A stretch of 64,000 nt of DNA from Dicaeum eximium. Taxonomy: Eukaryota > Chordata > Aves > Passeriformes > Dicaeidae. Both the position numbers and the translations under genes were made by a program. Location of the stretch: positions 518,655 to 582,654 of the forward strand of contig VWZP01002576.1 in NCBI GenBank assembly GCA_013396995.1. The letters are read 5' to 3'. This document shows, in pieces, positions 1-12,390 of the stretch; positions within the stretch are counted from its first letter, which is position 1; the number at the start of each line of letters is the position of its first letter. The notes beneath the pieces were generated by a model. It was not told the DNA's origin and ran no database searches. It saw nothing but the letters and a program-made list of their open reading frames with translations.

Positions 1-3000
1 GAAGTCTCTCAAGTTGTATCCTGGTAATATTTGAGCCAGTGACCCTTTCAAGAGTTTATGCTATATAGCTAATAGCATAAACAAGAAAAAATCAGGAAAA
101 AAAGTCCTTTTGCCAAATTACTGATTTAATTATAAAATTAAAGGCTAAAGATTAGTGAATTTTTAATTCTTTTAAACAGAGTTTTTACTAGACAGTGGTG
201 GAGGTAATAGATGTTCTTTCTCACTGACAGCAAACTCCCTTTAAGCCTGTTAATGGGGGTTTTGTCCTCCAGAGTTTCTAGAGTATTTTCTTTGGAATCT
301 TACCCTCATACATCTTTTCTTTAAGTTAAAAATGTTCAGTTCACAATGACAGTAGTGAAGAATGCAGGCACAACTAGCATAGTTATGTATGAGAATGTAA
401 ATTTTGCAAGAGAACATTTTCCTGAAGTTTTATATAAGATCTGACAAACGCTTCTTATTTGAAGTAATTTATTTCAAGAGTATTTTCATAGCAGCCAGGG
501 GAACGCTCTTACTTTCAAGAGCAGAATGGTTTTATTTTGAAGGGAAAAAAAATTGGGTGCCTGAGGACCTTAAAAATTATTACAAGGCAATATTAGTCTT
601 TCAGAAAAAATTACTGATACATATCTGATGCAATGCATCTTTTAGATGGTTTATTTCATGCATACTTTTGCCCTTTATTGGCTACATACCAAATATATCC
701 AGTGTATATTGGACATATTTCTACATGAGCTCAATACAAAGTTGCAGCTTCGAGCAGATTTTAACACTGCTAAGGCATGGGTTTTCCTATTTAATGTGAA
801 AAGGAGCTGAAGCCTTTGGCTATGATTAATTTTGCTATCAAAAATTCATTATATGTCATTTTGTTCTGAGAGCAGTTAAATTGGTTATTGAGCTAATTAA
901 ATATGGAAATTACTGACTTTAACAAAACACTTCTTTTTAATGCCATTAACTACACTGGAAACTGTAGACTGTGGAAGTGAAATCAAAGCCCTGCTAGTTG
1001 AAATCAGCTTGTATTATGCTTTCCTTATATTTGTTTTTCTGTCAGTTCCCTGTGAGGAAAAACCCTTATGAGCAAGCAGTGAGAGAATCTAGATTATTTT
1101 GAAATTGGAGAAAAGTAGCATGAAGTGTAGTGGAAAAAAGTATATCAAGGGAATCCTGAATCATTGCCTGAACATCTGTGTATGAACAAGTCTGGTTTAT
1201 AAATTAAAATGCTATGTCTATTGAACAAGAATTGACTCATCCTATAGCATGGCAGGAGTTCTCTTTCTGCAGAATTACTCCTAAGCTTTTGAGAGGTGGG
1301 AAGCACAGAGAGTGGTATTTGTGTTCTGAAAGGTTGACCAGGTTTCAGCTCACAGCAGTTTGTATCTGGCATTTGAACAGAGGTTTTGAAAGGCTTGGGA
1401 GACTCTGCGTACAGAATTGTTTTGAGATGCTGACAAAATTGTCTGCAAACATCTATCTGCATTTTACTTGGTCTAGCAAAGTAGTGAAGCAAGGTGTAAA
1501 TAATGAAAATCTACTGTAACCTGAAACGTTTTTCATGGTAACATTTCTAACTTTCTTAAGAATTAATGGTTTGATAATCTTGGTTACCAGAAATAATTTG
1601 TATTCAGGTTTGCATTTTCAGTGTGTTTGTTCAGTATTATGCAACTGTGTTTGCAATTCTGTGTGGGAAAGGCCATACTTGGTTTGAGGCTTGTGGGAAT
1701 TTTCTTGTGCTTGCATGAAGATTGAGTCTACTTAAATGTGGGAACAGAGTTAGAGCTTGTTGTTTCAGGGGGAAAGCAGCATGCCTGTGTGATTCCTGAG
1801 TAGCTGTCAGCTTCTGGCAGTTATTGGTTCTCCTGATTTTATAGGTGGCTTCTGGCAGGCAGAATACAGGCAGGTGCTTGTTTACCATCGTGGATATGAC
1901 TCCTCAGGGTCTTATTTAGCAATTTTATTGATACTGATAAGAAGGCTCTTTAGCATAGAGTAAAAGAGTAAGCACAAAACAAGATACCACTATTGCTGAA
2001 ATCAAATACTTAAATTACTAATTGAATATTTAGAAGATAGAGATATTTGACTCCATGTTATTTTATTGTTTTCCAGATAGAGACAAGTAATCTGTTTCGT
2101 TGTGCAGGGTACTAGATTCCTTGCCAGCTGTGTGGTAAAAATCACAAAGTGTAATTCCCTAAAATGAGTGATCAGTTTGCCATTTAATCTTGCTTATAGA
2201 TGGTGACTTTCCTTAGGTTTTCTGGCTTAGTATTAGCCTTTGTCATGCCTGGACTTAGACTAAAATGGGTATTGTTAATCACAGGCTGCACTTCTGCCAA
2301 GTATGGCCTCAGTACTGTCCATTAAGCATATGAATGAAATTCAGGTAGCTGAACTGTAGATGAATGTGTAGATGTTAATAAGGATGTGACAGTATCCTCA
2401 CTTTAGAGTTTATCCAGCTATAGTTGCAATATTTTATTGTTAGTCTTTACACCTTTAAGGTAGAAGGAGGCATGTATTGACAGATGGTTGGACATTTTTT
2501 GTTAACCTTTCATGAGTGTAATTAGCAGCTTCTGTCTTCTAATTTTTACATTTTTCACTTCTTTTTAGGCAATAAACAGGGAATGTTTTGATAAATACAG
2601 GACTCATTGAAATGCATGCACACTGAATATATCTTAAATAATTTGCTTACAACTCGAAACAGTTATGTTTAAAGTGTGTGTTAAGCATATGCATGAAAGG
2701 ATGAAAGCTTATTTAAATGTTTGGTAAGGCCAAGTACACAAATCTGTTTTTCTGTTAGGGAGAACTTGTTACTCTTAGAGTAGGAGAACACTCCAAGCAA
2801 TGCTTGGAGACTGTTTAACTTACTAGAATCTGATATTCTATGTAGATTATCTGATTTAAGTGCTACAGTCTTGCTATGGAACAAACACAACACGCAGTAT
2901 TTATGCTTTCCTGATGCATTTGTTGATGTTAGTGATTCTTGAATGTAATTTGACTCATAAGTCAATTCAGCACTATATTCCTACATGACAGACAAAATCT

Positions 3001-3465
3001 TGTCCTAACCTTGATATAGCTTGATATGAAGAGAACATTAGGCTGGTTTTGGGTGTTAAAAGATCTGCAAAACAGTGACTGCATTCAGGCAGTAGCTTTC
3101 ATGGGCCTGACAGAATGGTTTAACTAGCAGCTGAAGTAACAGGAAAACTCTGGCTGTAGGAAAAAAATGGGAATATCAAATTATTGGTTGGTTTCATAAG
3201 AAGGTATTACAGAATTATGTACAAAGTTTGATAAGATTGGATGGGATCAGTACAGGGAGAAGATGTCTAGTCAGTATTAAAATGCCAAAAATTTGACACA
3301 GTTGCTGGGAAACACCAGGATGTTTTGATGTGTGAAAAACTAAAGTTCGTGGGGAGTGAACATATGTATAGTACTGTAGAAAGTAACAAAAAAAAAAAAA
3401 TTTACAGAGCACTTACATTTTCGCAGCAAAAGCTGCAGGAAGTTTTTTTTTCTTACCGAGTCTTA
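1..3465. other. AT-rich intronic sequence, nothing recognised
   Basis: Unique-looking AT-rich intron. The open frames here are short, Cys/Phe/Leu-rich and without family resemblance. I see no repeat, exon or RNA gene. Confidence 0.6.
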
Positions 3466-3640
3466 CATAGAATTATAGAATATACTGAGTTGGAACGGAC
3501 CTTTCAGGATCATTGAGTCCAACCCCTGGCCCTGCACAGGACACCCCAAGAATCACACCGTGTGCCCAGGACTATTGTCCAAACTCTTGTTGAACTCTGT
3601 CGAGCTTGATGCTGTGACCACTTCCCTGGGGAGTGTGGGT
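3466..3640 (-). mobile_element. CR1 LINE fragment (3' end), minus orientation
   Basis: Reading + strand, the segment begins with a CATAGAATTATAGAATA-type motif, the reverse complement of the ATTCTRTG 3'-terminal repeats of CR1. It continues through the typical bird CR1 stretch: 'gagttggaacggacc', 'gagtccaacccctggcc', 'ctgcacaggacacccc', 'gctgtgaccacttccc'. Only about 175 bases of the 3' region remain, so it is a 5'-truncated, non-coding copy. Recognised from memory of the CR1 family; subfamily not assigned. Confidence 0.88.
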
Positions 3641-3745
3641 CTCTTCTTTTCCTCTCTTCTTCCCTTCCTTCCTCTTCTGAATGTTTCTGCTGCTTTGAAG
3701 CTAGGTCGACTTTTCTGCTTTTTTTCCCTCCCTCCCTGTTTTATG
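3641..3745 (+). repeat. Pyrimidine-rich low-complexity tract
   Basis: Two C/T-only stretches (about 3645-3679 and 3714-3741) sit just beyond the CR1 fragment, separated by a short mixed segment. The runs of TTCC, CTTC and CCCTCC are simple sequence and could bind polypyrimidine-tract proteins in the pre-mRNA. No function can be shown. Confidence 0.7.
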
Positions 3746-6700
3746 AATTGCTCCCTTGTTTCATAAATTATATTAATTTTCTTTCATTTGACATAAGGTT
3801 TCTCTTAGTTCTCTCTAGAAATCTTCTCTAGCTGTCTTTCTCCATCTTGGTCCTTGAGTACCTCCTTCTCACTGGTCATGTGCATTATAAATTATTGTAA
3901 TAAAAGAAAGGTTAATTTCTGTGGTGCTTCATTTATTCTCTGAAAATACAATTAGATGACAGGGAAATGCAGTAAACTGACTTTTGGTTTATAGCAACTC
4001 TTTATATATTTGCATTATGGTAGCAAATGATACAAACACTGATGTGTAAAAACAGTTCCAACTGGGGAATCTGAGTAATGCAGTCAGGGAAGATTACACA
4101 AGGCAAAAGGAAATAATGACACACTTCTCGTGCTACTAACTAACAGTTAAAATTATTTGGTATCCATAAGACTATCTGAATGGGAAGAAAAAACCAACAG
4201 CAAAAATACACAAAGAAGATTATTTCCTGAGAGTGAGGGTGATAATGCAAATTCACCAGTGTGCTTGCCTTGAGGTTGCTGGAATGTGAACTCTGAATGC
4301 AGTAGCTTTTGAAGAGGCATGGAGATTAAATAGGTAAGTTGCTTTCACACTCAGCTAGAGGTTTCTGTAGGTCAGTTGTAGCTGTGACATGAGAATTGAG
4401 TAGAAATAAAAGGTGAAGATTAATTAGTATCTCAGCTAGAATTCCTGAAGCATTTTTGATTCCTGACACAACTAAAAATAGGCAATGTAATTATGAACCA
4501 AACTGTCCTTTTATGCATTATTTTACAAGTGTGCTAGTGGTATTTTTGCATGCACAAATGGAAGGGATTTTTCTTCAAGAGCAAAGAACAGCCTGTTAAT
4601 TGAGTGCCTTTATCTGGCATATGGGCAGTGAGTGCACATAACTTAAATGTTGGGATGTAAATACTTATGTAAATTATTAGCCTTTTTTTTTCTGCCTGAT
4701 AAACCTGATGTAGATGTTACTTTCGTCTAATCTTTCTGTAGTGTTCTGTGATCAGGTGCTGTGGCACAAAGTTGATATGATTGTGTCCAGTGAGGTCCAT
4801 GTTTCATGGAGTTGGATATTCTGGGATGGGGTTATTTAACTATCTGGAAGGGTTTTTTGACATTATTTTCTACGATGTTCATTTGATATTGGTATTGTGG
4901 TGATTTCTTGGTTGGATTTTTTTTTTAACACTGTGATAGTGAAGCAGTGACAGCACTGGGTCCACTCTGTGGTAAAGTTGCTGTGAACTTCAGCAATTGC
5001 GTGTTTCTCTTGAATAAGAAAGAAAGTTTTCTGAAAGATGGGGCCCATAACATAATTCATAACATCTCTGCAACTGCTTGTGGGCTCTTTGGAGTATTTT
5101 TATTAATGTTTGTCTGGACTGTTCAGTCACAGAGAAGCAATTAATGCTTCTGTGCCAATCAGAGTGATAAATAATTGAAACCACGTTTAGCTGACTGAAT
5201 CCACCTCAAGTACCTGACCATTTTAATTGATCCACTTGACGGAATTTTTTCGGAGCCACTTAAGATTCTGAGCTATTGTTTTCAAGTGTTCCCATATTTA
5301 GAACCATATGTATTCAAGGAAATTTTAATTTTTAGGCTACTAGGGGTCTTGGCAGCTATTTTAACTGGTTTGCTGAACTTTTGAGATATACTATTACTCA
5401 TACATACTTTCAAGAACTAAAACCTAGTAGTTGACAAATTTTAGATTTAAAATTAAATTTTATAGAGAGAAATAGAGGTTTTTCTGTGTTGATAAAGTAT
5501 GTTGTAGTCATTTTCCATCTAGTAAGTGAGCCATAAATGACCATGCAGTCTTTGATGTGGCTGTGAGATACTCCCATGTTTCAAGTTGACAATACTGGAA
5601 TTGAATGTTCACTTAATTTTGACTGACAAAAAGACCTAGAACTTAAATCTGTTAGCTCACATTGACTCAGAACAGCATGAAACAGAAAAGGTCTTAAGAT
5701 AAGCTGCATTACAAACCAAAATAGGTGATAAATTTTAAAGTTACGTGGTTTGAAATACTGCAACTCCTGGAAATTGGTATGCAGTGAAGACACAAGGGTA
5801 CTGGAAATACCAAAATTGGTTTTTGCAGCCTGACTAGTGGAATTTTTCAGTATCCAGCCTTTTAAATGATAAGTTCAACTTAGCTTGAAATGTACCTTTT
5901 TGGAATAGTTCATTTGGTAGTAAAATTAACCCTCCCTTAAAAAAAACCCCACAGTTCTCCATTTCTAAGAAAAATCAGATATACTCCTGCAGCAACATTT
6001 TGAAGAGGAAAACACATTTACTATTGATTGTGTTTCAGCTCTCTTATGGAAATCTGATTTGGTTATTGCAGGCTTCAGACCTCTTACTTGCAGTCAGATA
6101 CATTGCTCATGGCTTATAGTAAAAGAATGTACCAGGTAAAGCATAATGATTTTAAGTCATACTTGGCATACTACCTGTGTTCCTCTTAAACTCACTTGGA
6201 ACTGGCTGTTTCTGCAAGCTGGAGCATTAAAGATCATAGATTTGATGGGACAATGCTGTATCACCAGTCTTGCCAGATGCAGAAATTGGCAGGAATGTGG
6301 CATTTTGATTATGCTTTTTGGATTCTGGTATTTCACAGTAGTAGACAGAGGATATACCCAGTGTCTTCTTGGAGAGGACCATGTAATAGATGAGTGTTTG
6401 CAGGAGCACCACTGGGAGGGAATTACTCAGGTTCCCCTGTCAGCTATATCATTTTTTATGTGAGGCTGTAGCAGGTAGGAGTTCAAATGCACAGGTTATG
6501 TTTGCTGCTCAAACAGTTGTTTATAGTGACCCTTAGGGAAGAAGCAATGGAAGGAATATAAACTTTGCATGGGCAAAAACAGCAAGCTGAAAGGCAATGA
6601 GTTTTACCTTACTGGCTGGTTAAATAAAGCTCCTGTATTGCAAGGGGAGGGAAAGAGAAAATCGTGTTGAGTATTTAAGGGGAGGAGGAGAAAAAAAAAG

Positions 6701-9700
6701 GAAATTTGAAGAGCCTCAAGATGTCAAATAATTTGGCACATACATATTAATCTGCTAGCTCATGTAAAGTTCTTGTAAAAAGTGTTTCCAGGTTTTTCTT
6801 GGATCTGGCTTTGCAGAGCTTTTTGGGGCCTACAGCTGGGCTGCAGAGCTAAACTGATTTTTTCAGGTTTTTGAACAGACCTCTGAATCAGGCATCTCTT
6901 GTAATTTTTGCTGCTCTCCTGACCTTGCAAAGGAATCTGTTCCTCTGAGAGACATCTTGAAGGGTGGTTGGTGATCATGGAATCAGCTAGGACAACATTC
7001 TATTTACTTCAGTTGCCTAGCTTGAAAGCTCAGCCTGAGGAAAGAACTGTTTCAGCTTCCCCTGTACTGTACATTTCTGCACAGCTGAGTCACTGAACAC
7101 ATGGGCTTGCTTTTAGGCATCTTTTTTCTCCCTCCTGTTAGCTTGGAGGTGAGTTTGTGATCTTGTACAGAAACAGCCGACCAACCCCTGCCCCGATCCC
7201 GTCTTATTCTTTTGTTTTAGAGTTTTGTGAGAACAAGTTTTCAAACTGTCAGTGGCTGTCCATAGCTGGGGCTAAGGAGATTTTATGGACCAGTCCATGT
7301 AGTTCTGCAGTAGTTGCTCTTTCCTGGTCTCTTCAGAGCAGCTGCCAAACATCCTTTCCCACCATTTTAACCAGTGATCAGTGGATCTCAAGCTGTGGAC
7401 TTCTTGCAAGTGAAATATGTCACAAAGAACCAAGACTCTGTGTGTGTTCTAGATGCATGGGAAATTCTAAGTCTATATTTGTAATAGAAAGTATCTGTGG
7501 GCCTTCAGGGGAGAGAAAGAAAAAGGACAGGTGTCAGAATGGCTCTTCCTGCCAAAACTATACTAACCACATCATTTCATAGTGACTTCCTTTATATGAG
7601 CATATTTGTAAGATACAATGAAAAAATAATTGATAATAATTCGGAATCGATTTTCTATATAGGATGAAAAAATACTGATATTCACAATTCAGTGATTTTA
7701 GCTGTGACATTTACTACTAACATGTTTGTCATTAAATATATAAACAAATGAGTTTTGGTTAATTTGATGATGCAGTGAGTTTGGATATTGATAACAACAA
7801 TGGTGGGAAAAATGCCCAAAGAAGATGATACTTAGTTTCAACTTAGTTAACCACTATCATGAATATATTAAAGTAATTGTAAGATCGATTTCGCTCCCTG
7901 ATGAGCGGTGTTGTGAGTAATGTGCACTTCCATTGCTTCTAAAACACTGATAAATGCAATCTGTTGGAATGTTTTTAAGACAATAGCTATTTAATGAATA
8001 GCTTGTGTGTACAGGAGAAAAGAATAAGCTTGATTGCTTACAATCTGACATTTGAAAAAGCATTTTTTAGATCTCTTGTATTTGCATATCTAATTGCTAT
8101 GTAATCAAAACTAAGTGAACTGTAGCTGCTTGAAACTAAAAAATGAAAGGCAATCATCTTTAAAGGGGAAGATATCCCACTCATATGCAAGCCTGTCTGA
8201 ATATTAGAATTATATTTTTCTTGTGTTTAATTATAGGTGTCTGACTGAGCAGTAAATTTATGCCTGTGTATTAAAGGAGTGAATGTGACCCTGAAACATC
8301 AGCTTTCCTTTGTTGAAGCAAAGCATTCCCATTGAGAGAACTTAACAGTGTTGTGTATTTTGGTGATAAGGGATTGTGCCAGAGTAGCTGTTAATTACCT
8401 GCTTTGTTTGATATGGAAAGTAGCGGTTCCACACTTTCCTTCCCACCAGTGACAGTACTCAATTAAAACTTGTATTAAACAGTGATAATGCCCTCGTTTA
8501 TCTGGTGGAGGAAACGTGAGGTGAAGAAAATTAACAGGATATATTCATCTGTTTGCAGATGGCTTTGGTTTTTATGAACCTAGTGATGGTAAAGACAAAT
8601 GAGTTTTGTCTTTCTTGGTGAGCTTTGGTTATTGTATGGTGAACTTCGGTTATTTTACTTATTGTTTAAATCTTTGCGACTCTTCAATCCTGCTGATTAA
8701 TAACAGTGGCTATAGTAGAAGCAGAAAAAAAGAAACCTCAACTGCAGTGTTAGAATTGCAAATATTGGAAGATGCTTGCTCTTACTCCTTCTCATTCGTC
8801 TGTGGAAAGCATCTGTTGCCATTAGTCATTATTTCAGTGGTTTTTGAAAATATATCATGACATGGCATCTTACATTTCTTACATGGCAGATTTTTAGTTC
8901 ACGTTTTTGACTGAGTTTTTCTATTCCAAGTATGTGAAGTATGTTTCCTAATGCAGTCTGAGATGGACTTCTCTGAGCAACGGCTATTTTTTGCATATCT
9001 GAACAAAAATAACAAGGAGGAGTAAAGCAAAGAAGTTGACATAGAAGATTTGGTAGTCTTTGTTTATTTCAGATACCAATGCTAAAGAATATTCTGATAG
9101 TGAAAATATACAAACTATATCAGTAGGCAGTAAGAAAGGGTATAAAATTGTTATAGTAACAGTTAAATGTTTTTTTATTTCATTTATCCAAAGATATTAA
9201 GGAATGGGTTGGTTGCTTTCCTTATGAAATTTGGAAGGTTTGTGTTCAGCAAGCTTGAACAGCTTTATTCTGGAGCGAAAGCTGAATGTTTGATGCTAGA
9301 CTAATTTGGCCAAAAATGTGAAACAGTAAGTGAAAGGGAGTAATTACTGCAGCAGCTTTAAAGCGTGTACACGAAATTCTTTTGAGGAGCTCAGTGGATA
9401 TGGCAGTGCATGGTAATTCAAGTAGAACTTCAGAGCTTCAACTCTTAGGTGAATAAAGGTCACATGCAGAGTAAGAGTGGTTGCCTGCAGTAATTAGGCA
9501 CAATTAATAAAGTTTGCTCAGAAGGCATATTGCACATATTGAATGGTTAGCAGTAATGACTGGCCTTAGAGATAGCCATACACAAACAAAAAAATCATTA
9601 TAGATAAAACAGTTTCTTAAAAGAATTGGTTGGGTGTGGAAACTTGAAAGATTTTCTTGTTTTGTTGAAAACCTAATCAAAATGTTACTGTTAAAGAGCA

Positions 9701-12289
9701 GAAATTAGATTTTATTTTGTAGTGGAACATTGTAATATCACGGGATGCAAGCAAAGTGCTGTGAAAAATCAGACTTAAAAAAAAAAGTTGCAATTGTTTG
9801 AATTGATCATGGTTTACAGAAAGAAAAGAAAGAAAGCCCAGCTTAGATCATAACTGGCATGTTTTAAGTAGTCTGCTTTTCTTTTAAAGTAAATGCTCTT
9901 CTGGGCATATTAACTGATGAATTTTATTAAATTGTTGTATTTAATAATAAGTTGCTACATGATTATTGGTTACGTTTTCTGTAGGTCGTTCATAGAGTCA
10001 ATAAATGTAGATTAGTTCCTACCACCACACAGTTGCCCTTTCATGCCAAGTAAACAGTGATAAGCATTAAATAAGAACTAGATAAGGTGTTTTATGATCT
10101 GGCATTTTGAAGTGCAGTTATCTTTGTCTGTTTCTTTAGCAGTTTTTTTCCAGTTTTCCTTTTTCTGCACTGTAACAAAACCCCATGGAGTGTGAGTTTG
10201 ACATGCATTCAGATTAGCAGATTTACTTCATGGCAGGGCAGTGCTGCAGCGCAGTGTTAGTGTGACTGTGTTAGCTCATCCATTTAGGATTAGGCTCTGC
10301 AGTGATTAGATGGCTTCCTCTGCTCAGACATGGAATAGTCATTGCACTTTGTAGGTGAGGACTGCAGCCCACACTGTCTAGCCACAGTTTTTGTAATCCC
10401 AAAGCCACTCTGTTAAGGTTTACTCAGACTATCGTGCATTCAGTATAAATTCCCAGCCTCAAATAAAGTCAAAGAATGTGTTCTTCCAGAATGAATAGTC
10501 TTAAATAGACATACTGTACTTTCATTCCCTGTAAAGAAAATGCAGCAAGGCTGTCACATTTTTCTGCTTAAATTGTTCTAATTACGTTTCATTGACTTTG
10601 CTCACTTGAAAATAATGTTAGCATTTTTTGAGTATTTTCTTTGTTACAATTTTGAGGAACTCTTACTTGTATCTGCTTTTAGAGAAATTTATTTCCATAT
10701 ACAAAACTTTAAAATAACTTTCTAATATCCAATTTTGATTACATATTCATTTGCTATATTTTCTCATAATCTCAATGTGCAGATCTTCTTGAAGAGGGGA
10801 AAATTTCTGTGTTGAAATTATATGCTCTGTTAAAACATGGAAAAGAATGGAACTTTACAATTGCCTTTCCTGGATCCTTTTTGATGAGCATGCTTTCCCT
10901 TTCTGTTCTTTACTATCCTTGTAGGCCTTGCAGTTCCTTTTGGGAGGAATTGATGTGTGTCTGATTGTGCTCCAGAATGAAGTTCTTAAGTCTAAGACTG
11001 AATGGGAATTCTCTCTTCCAGTCTAAGATTTTGGAGGGTTTTTCCCGTTTGAGAAATGCCAGCTACAATGCACAAATGTGGTAATTTTCTGCACTCACCC
11101 CATGGACGATTTTTCACAAATTTCATTAAAAAGTTGGACAAAAATGATTGTGGGAAGTTATATACTTGGTCAGATAGGAAAAGCTTACTGTCTTGGTAAC
11201 TGTGGAAAAACAACCAACTTTCTTCTGCCACTAAGCTTTAGGACATGAAAAATCTAGAAGCTGGGAGCTTGCAGCTCTCCAAATAGTCATCCAGAAGAAC
11301 ACTGTTAAGCATTCTGTTGACAGGCTTTATGTACCACTGAGGAAAATTCAGACCCTCTATCTCCCCGTATAATCTGAGTTGATGGTACTTGTCATTTGAA
11401 ATATATATACACCTGCTAAACATGCCTTTTGCTTTCTGATGAAAGCAGTCCTGCTGAAAGCATGTCGTAAAACTTGGTTTTTATTGCAGAGGTACACAAT
11501 GAATCATAATTTCCTGCAGGCTCAGATCCCTGCCTATGTAGGATCAACAACTAAAAAACCGAAAATATTTTTTGCGATACGATATTTGATTTATGGTTGG
11601 GACCTATAGAGTATGTCTCACATTTGTACTTCCAGTTTTTGGCTGCATAACAATGTACTTGGTGCATCTGATATGTGAGGTTATTCTCTCTAGTGAGGTC
11701 ACTCTGGGCACAACTACCTAAGATTTTTTTAAAGCAGACAGCAATGGTATTGATATTATTTATCCCTTCTGTCTATTTTTTTCGCTATTTAGGCAGTTGA
11801 GAATGAGGTTAAGGTGTAAAATTTTGAGATTTACTGTGAAAGAAAGTAAGGAGAATTTACCAGTTAGGCCTTGGTATATCTATGCCTCAAAGCTAAGAAT
11901 TTTCTTTAAATCAGATTTTGAGCAATAGAGATTTCTCTTAGAGAAAATGTGAAGAATCCATCTAGAAACAAACTTTAATTCCCTGTATTAGCGGAGTCAA
12001 GTTATGATGACCTTGGATGCACTCTAAACCAATTTTTAATGATTACTGTCAGAGTAGTTCTTTTTCTATTGAAAAGTAATGGTCTATGATATATTGAAGG
12101 CCAGATTAAATCATCCTGACTATTCCTTCTGGTCAAAGTCTCTAAAACCAGGAAAAAATTACTAGGAGTTAAGCTTAAGTGTAAAAAGAGGCATAATGGG
12201 TAAGATGTATAGAATAAAATTCCAATGTAGTATAATGTACCATCTAACTTATCAAAATCTTACACAGATCACAGAAACTTCTGTTATAC
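3746..12289. other. AT-rich intronic sequence
   Basis: No exon, RNA gene or transposon recognised. Two small points: ACTAAC followed directly by TAAC at 4135-4144, which is both halves of a Quaking recognition element but with no spacer, and a somewhat less AT-rich stretch at about 10190-10430. The longest frame (7157-7582) has the Ser/Cys/Leu-rich composition of chance translation. Confidence 0.6.
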
Positions 12290-12290
12290 C

Positions 12291-12387
12291 TATCCATATA
12301 TATATATATATATGGATGGATATATATATAGATAAATAGATATAGATATTTATGTATATATATAGATAGATAGATATACATATACAC
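12291..12387. repeat. Compound TA / GATA microsatellite
   Basis: A run of alternating TA is followed by GGATGGA, more TA, and interrupted GATA/AGAT units (about 12330-12378), ending in TACATATACACA. Positions 12293-12316 form a perfect 24-bp palindrome (TCC, alternating AT, GGA). The tract should be length-polymorphic and could extrude a cruciform. Confidence 0.92.
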
Positions 12388-12390
12388 AGT

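Noticed and set aside
7157..7582. 141-codon + strand frame
   Set aside because: Ser/Cys-rich peptide with no domain, no splice-phase support and no coding-like composition; consistent with chance.
10351..10360. AG|GTGAGG and other AG|GT junctions (13707, 21659, 43573, 62442) as ratchet sites
   Set aside because: Pyrimidine tracts or branch points are poor or wrongly spaced compared with the two sites retained, and AGGT is common by chance.
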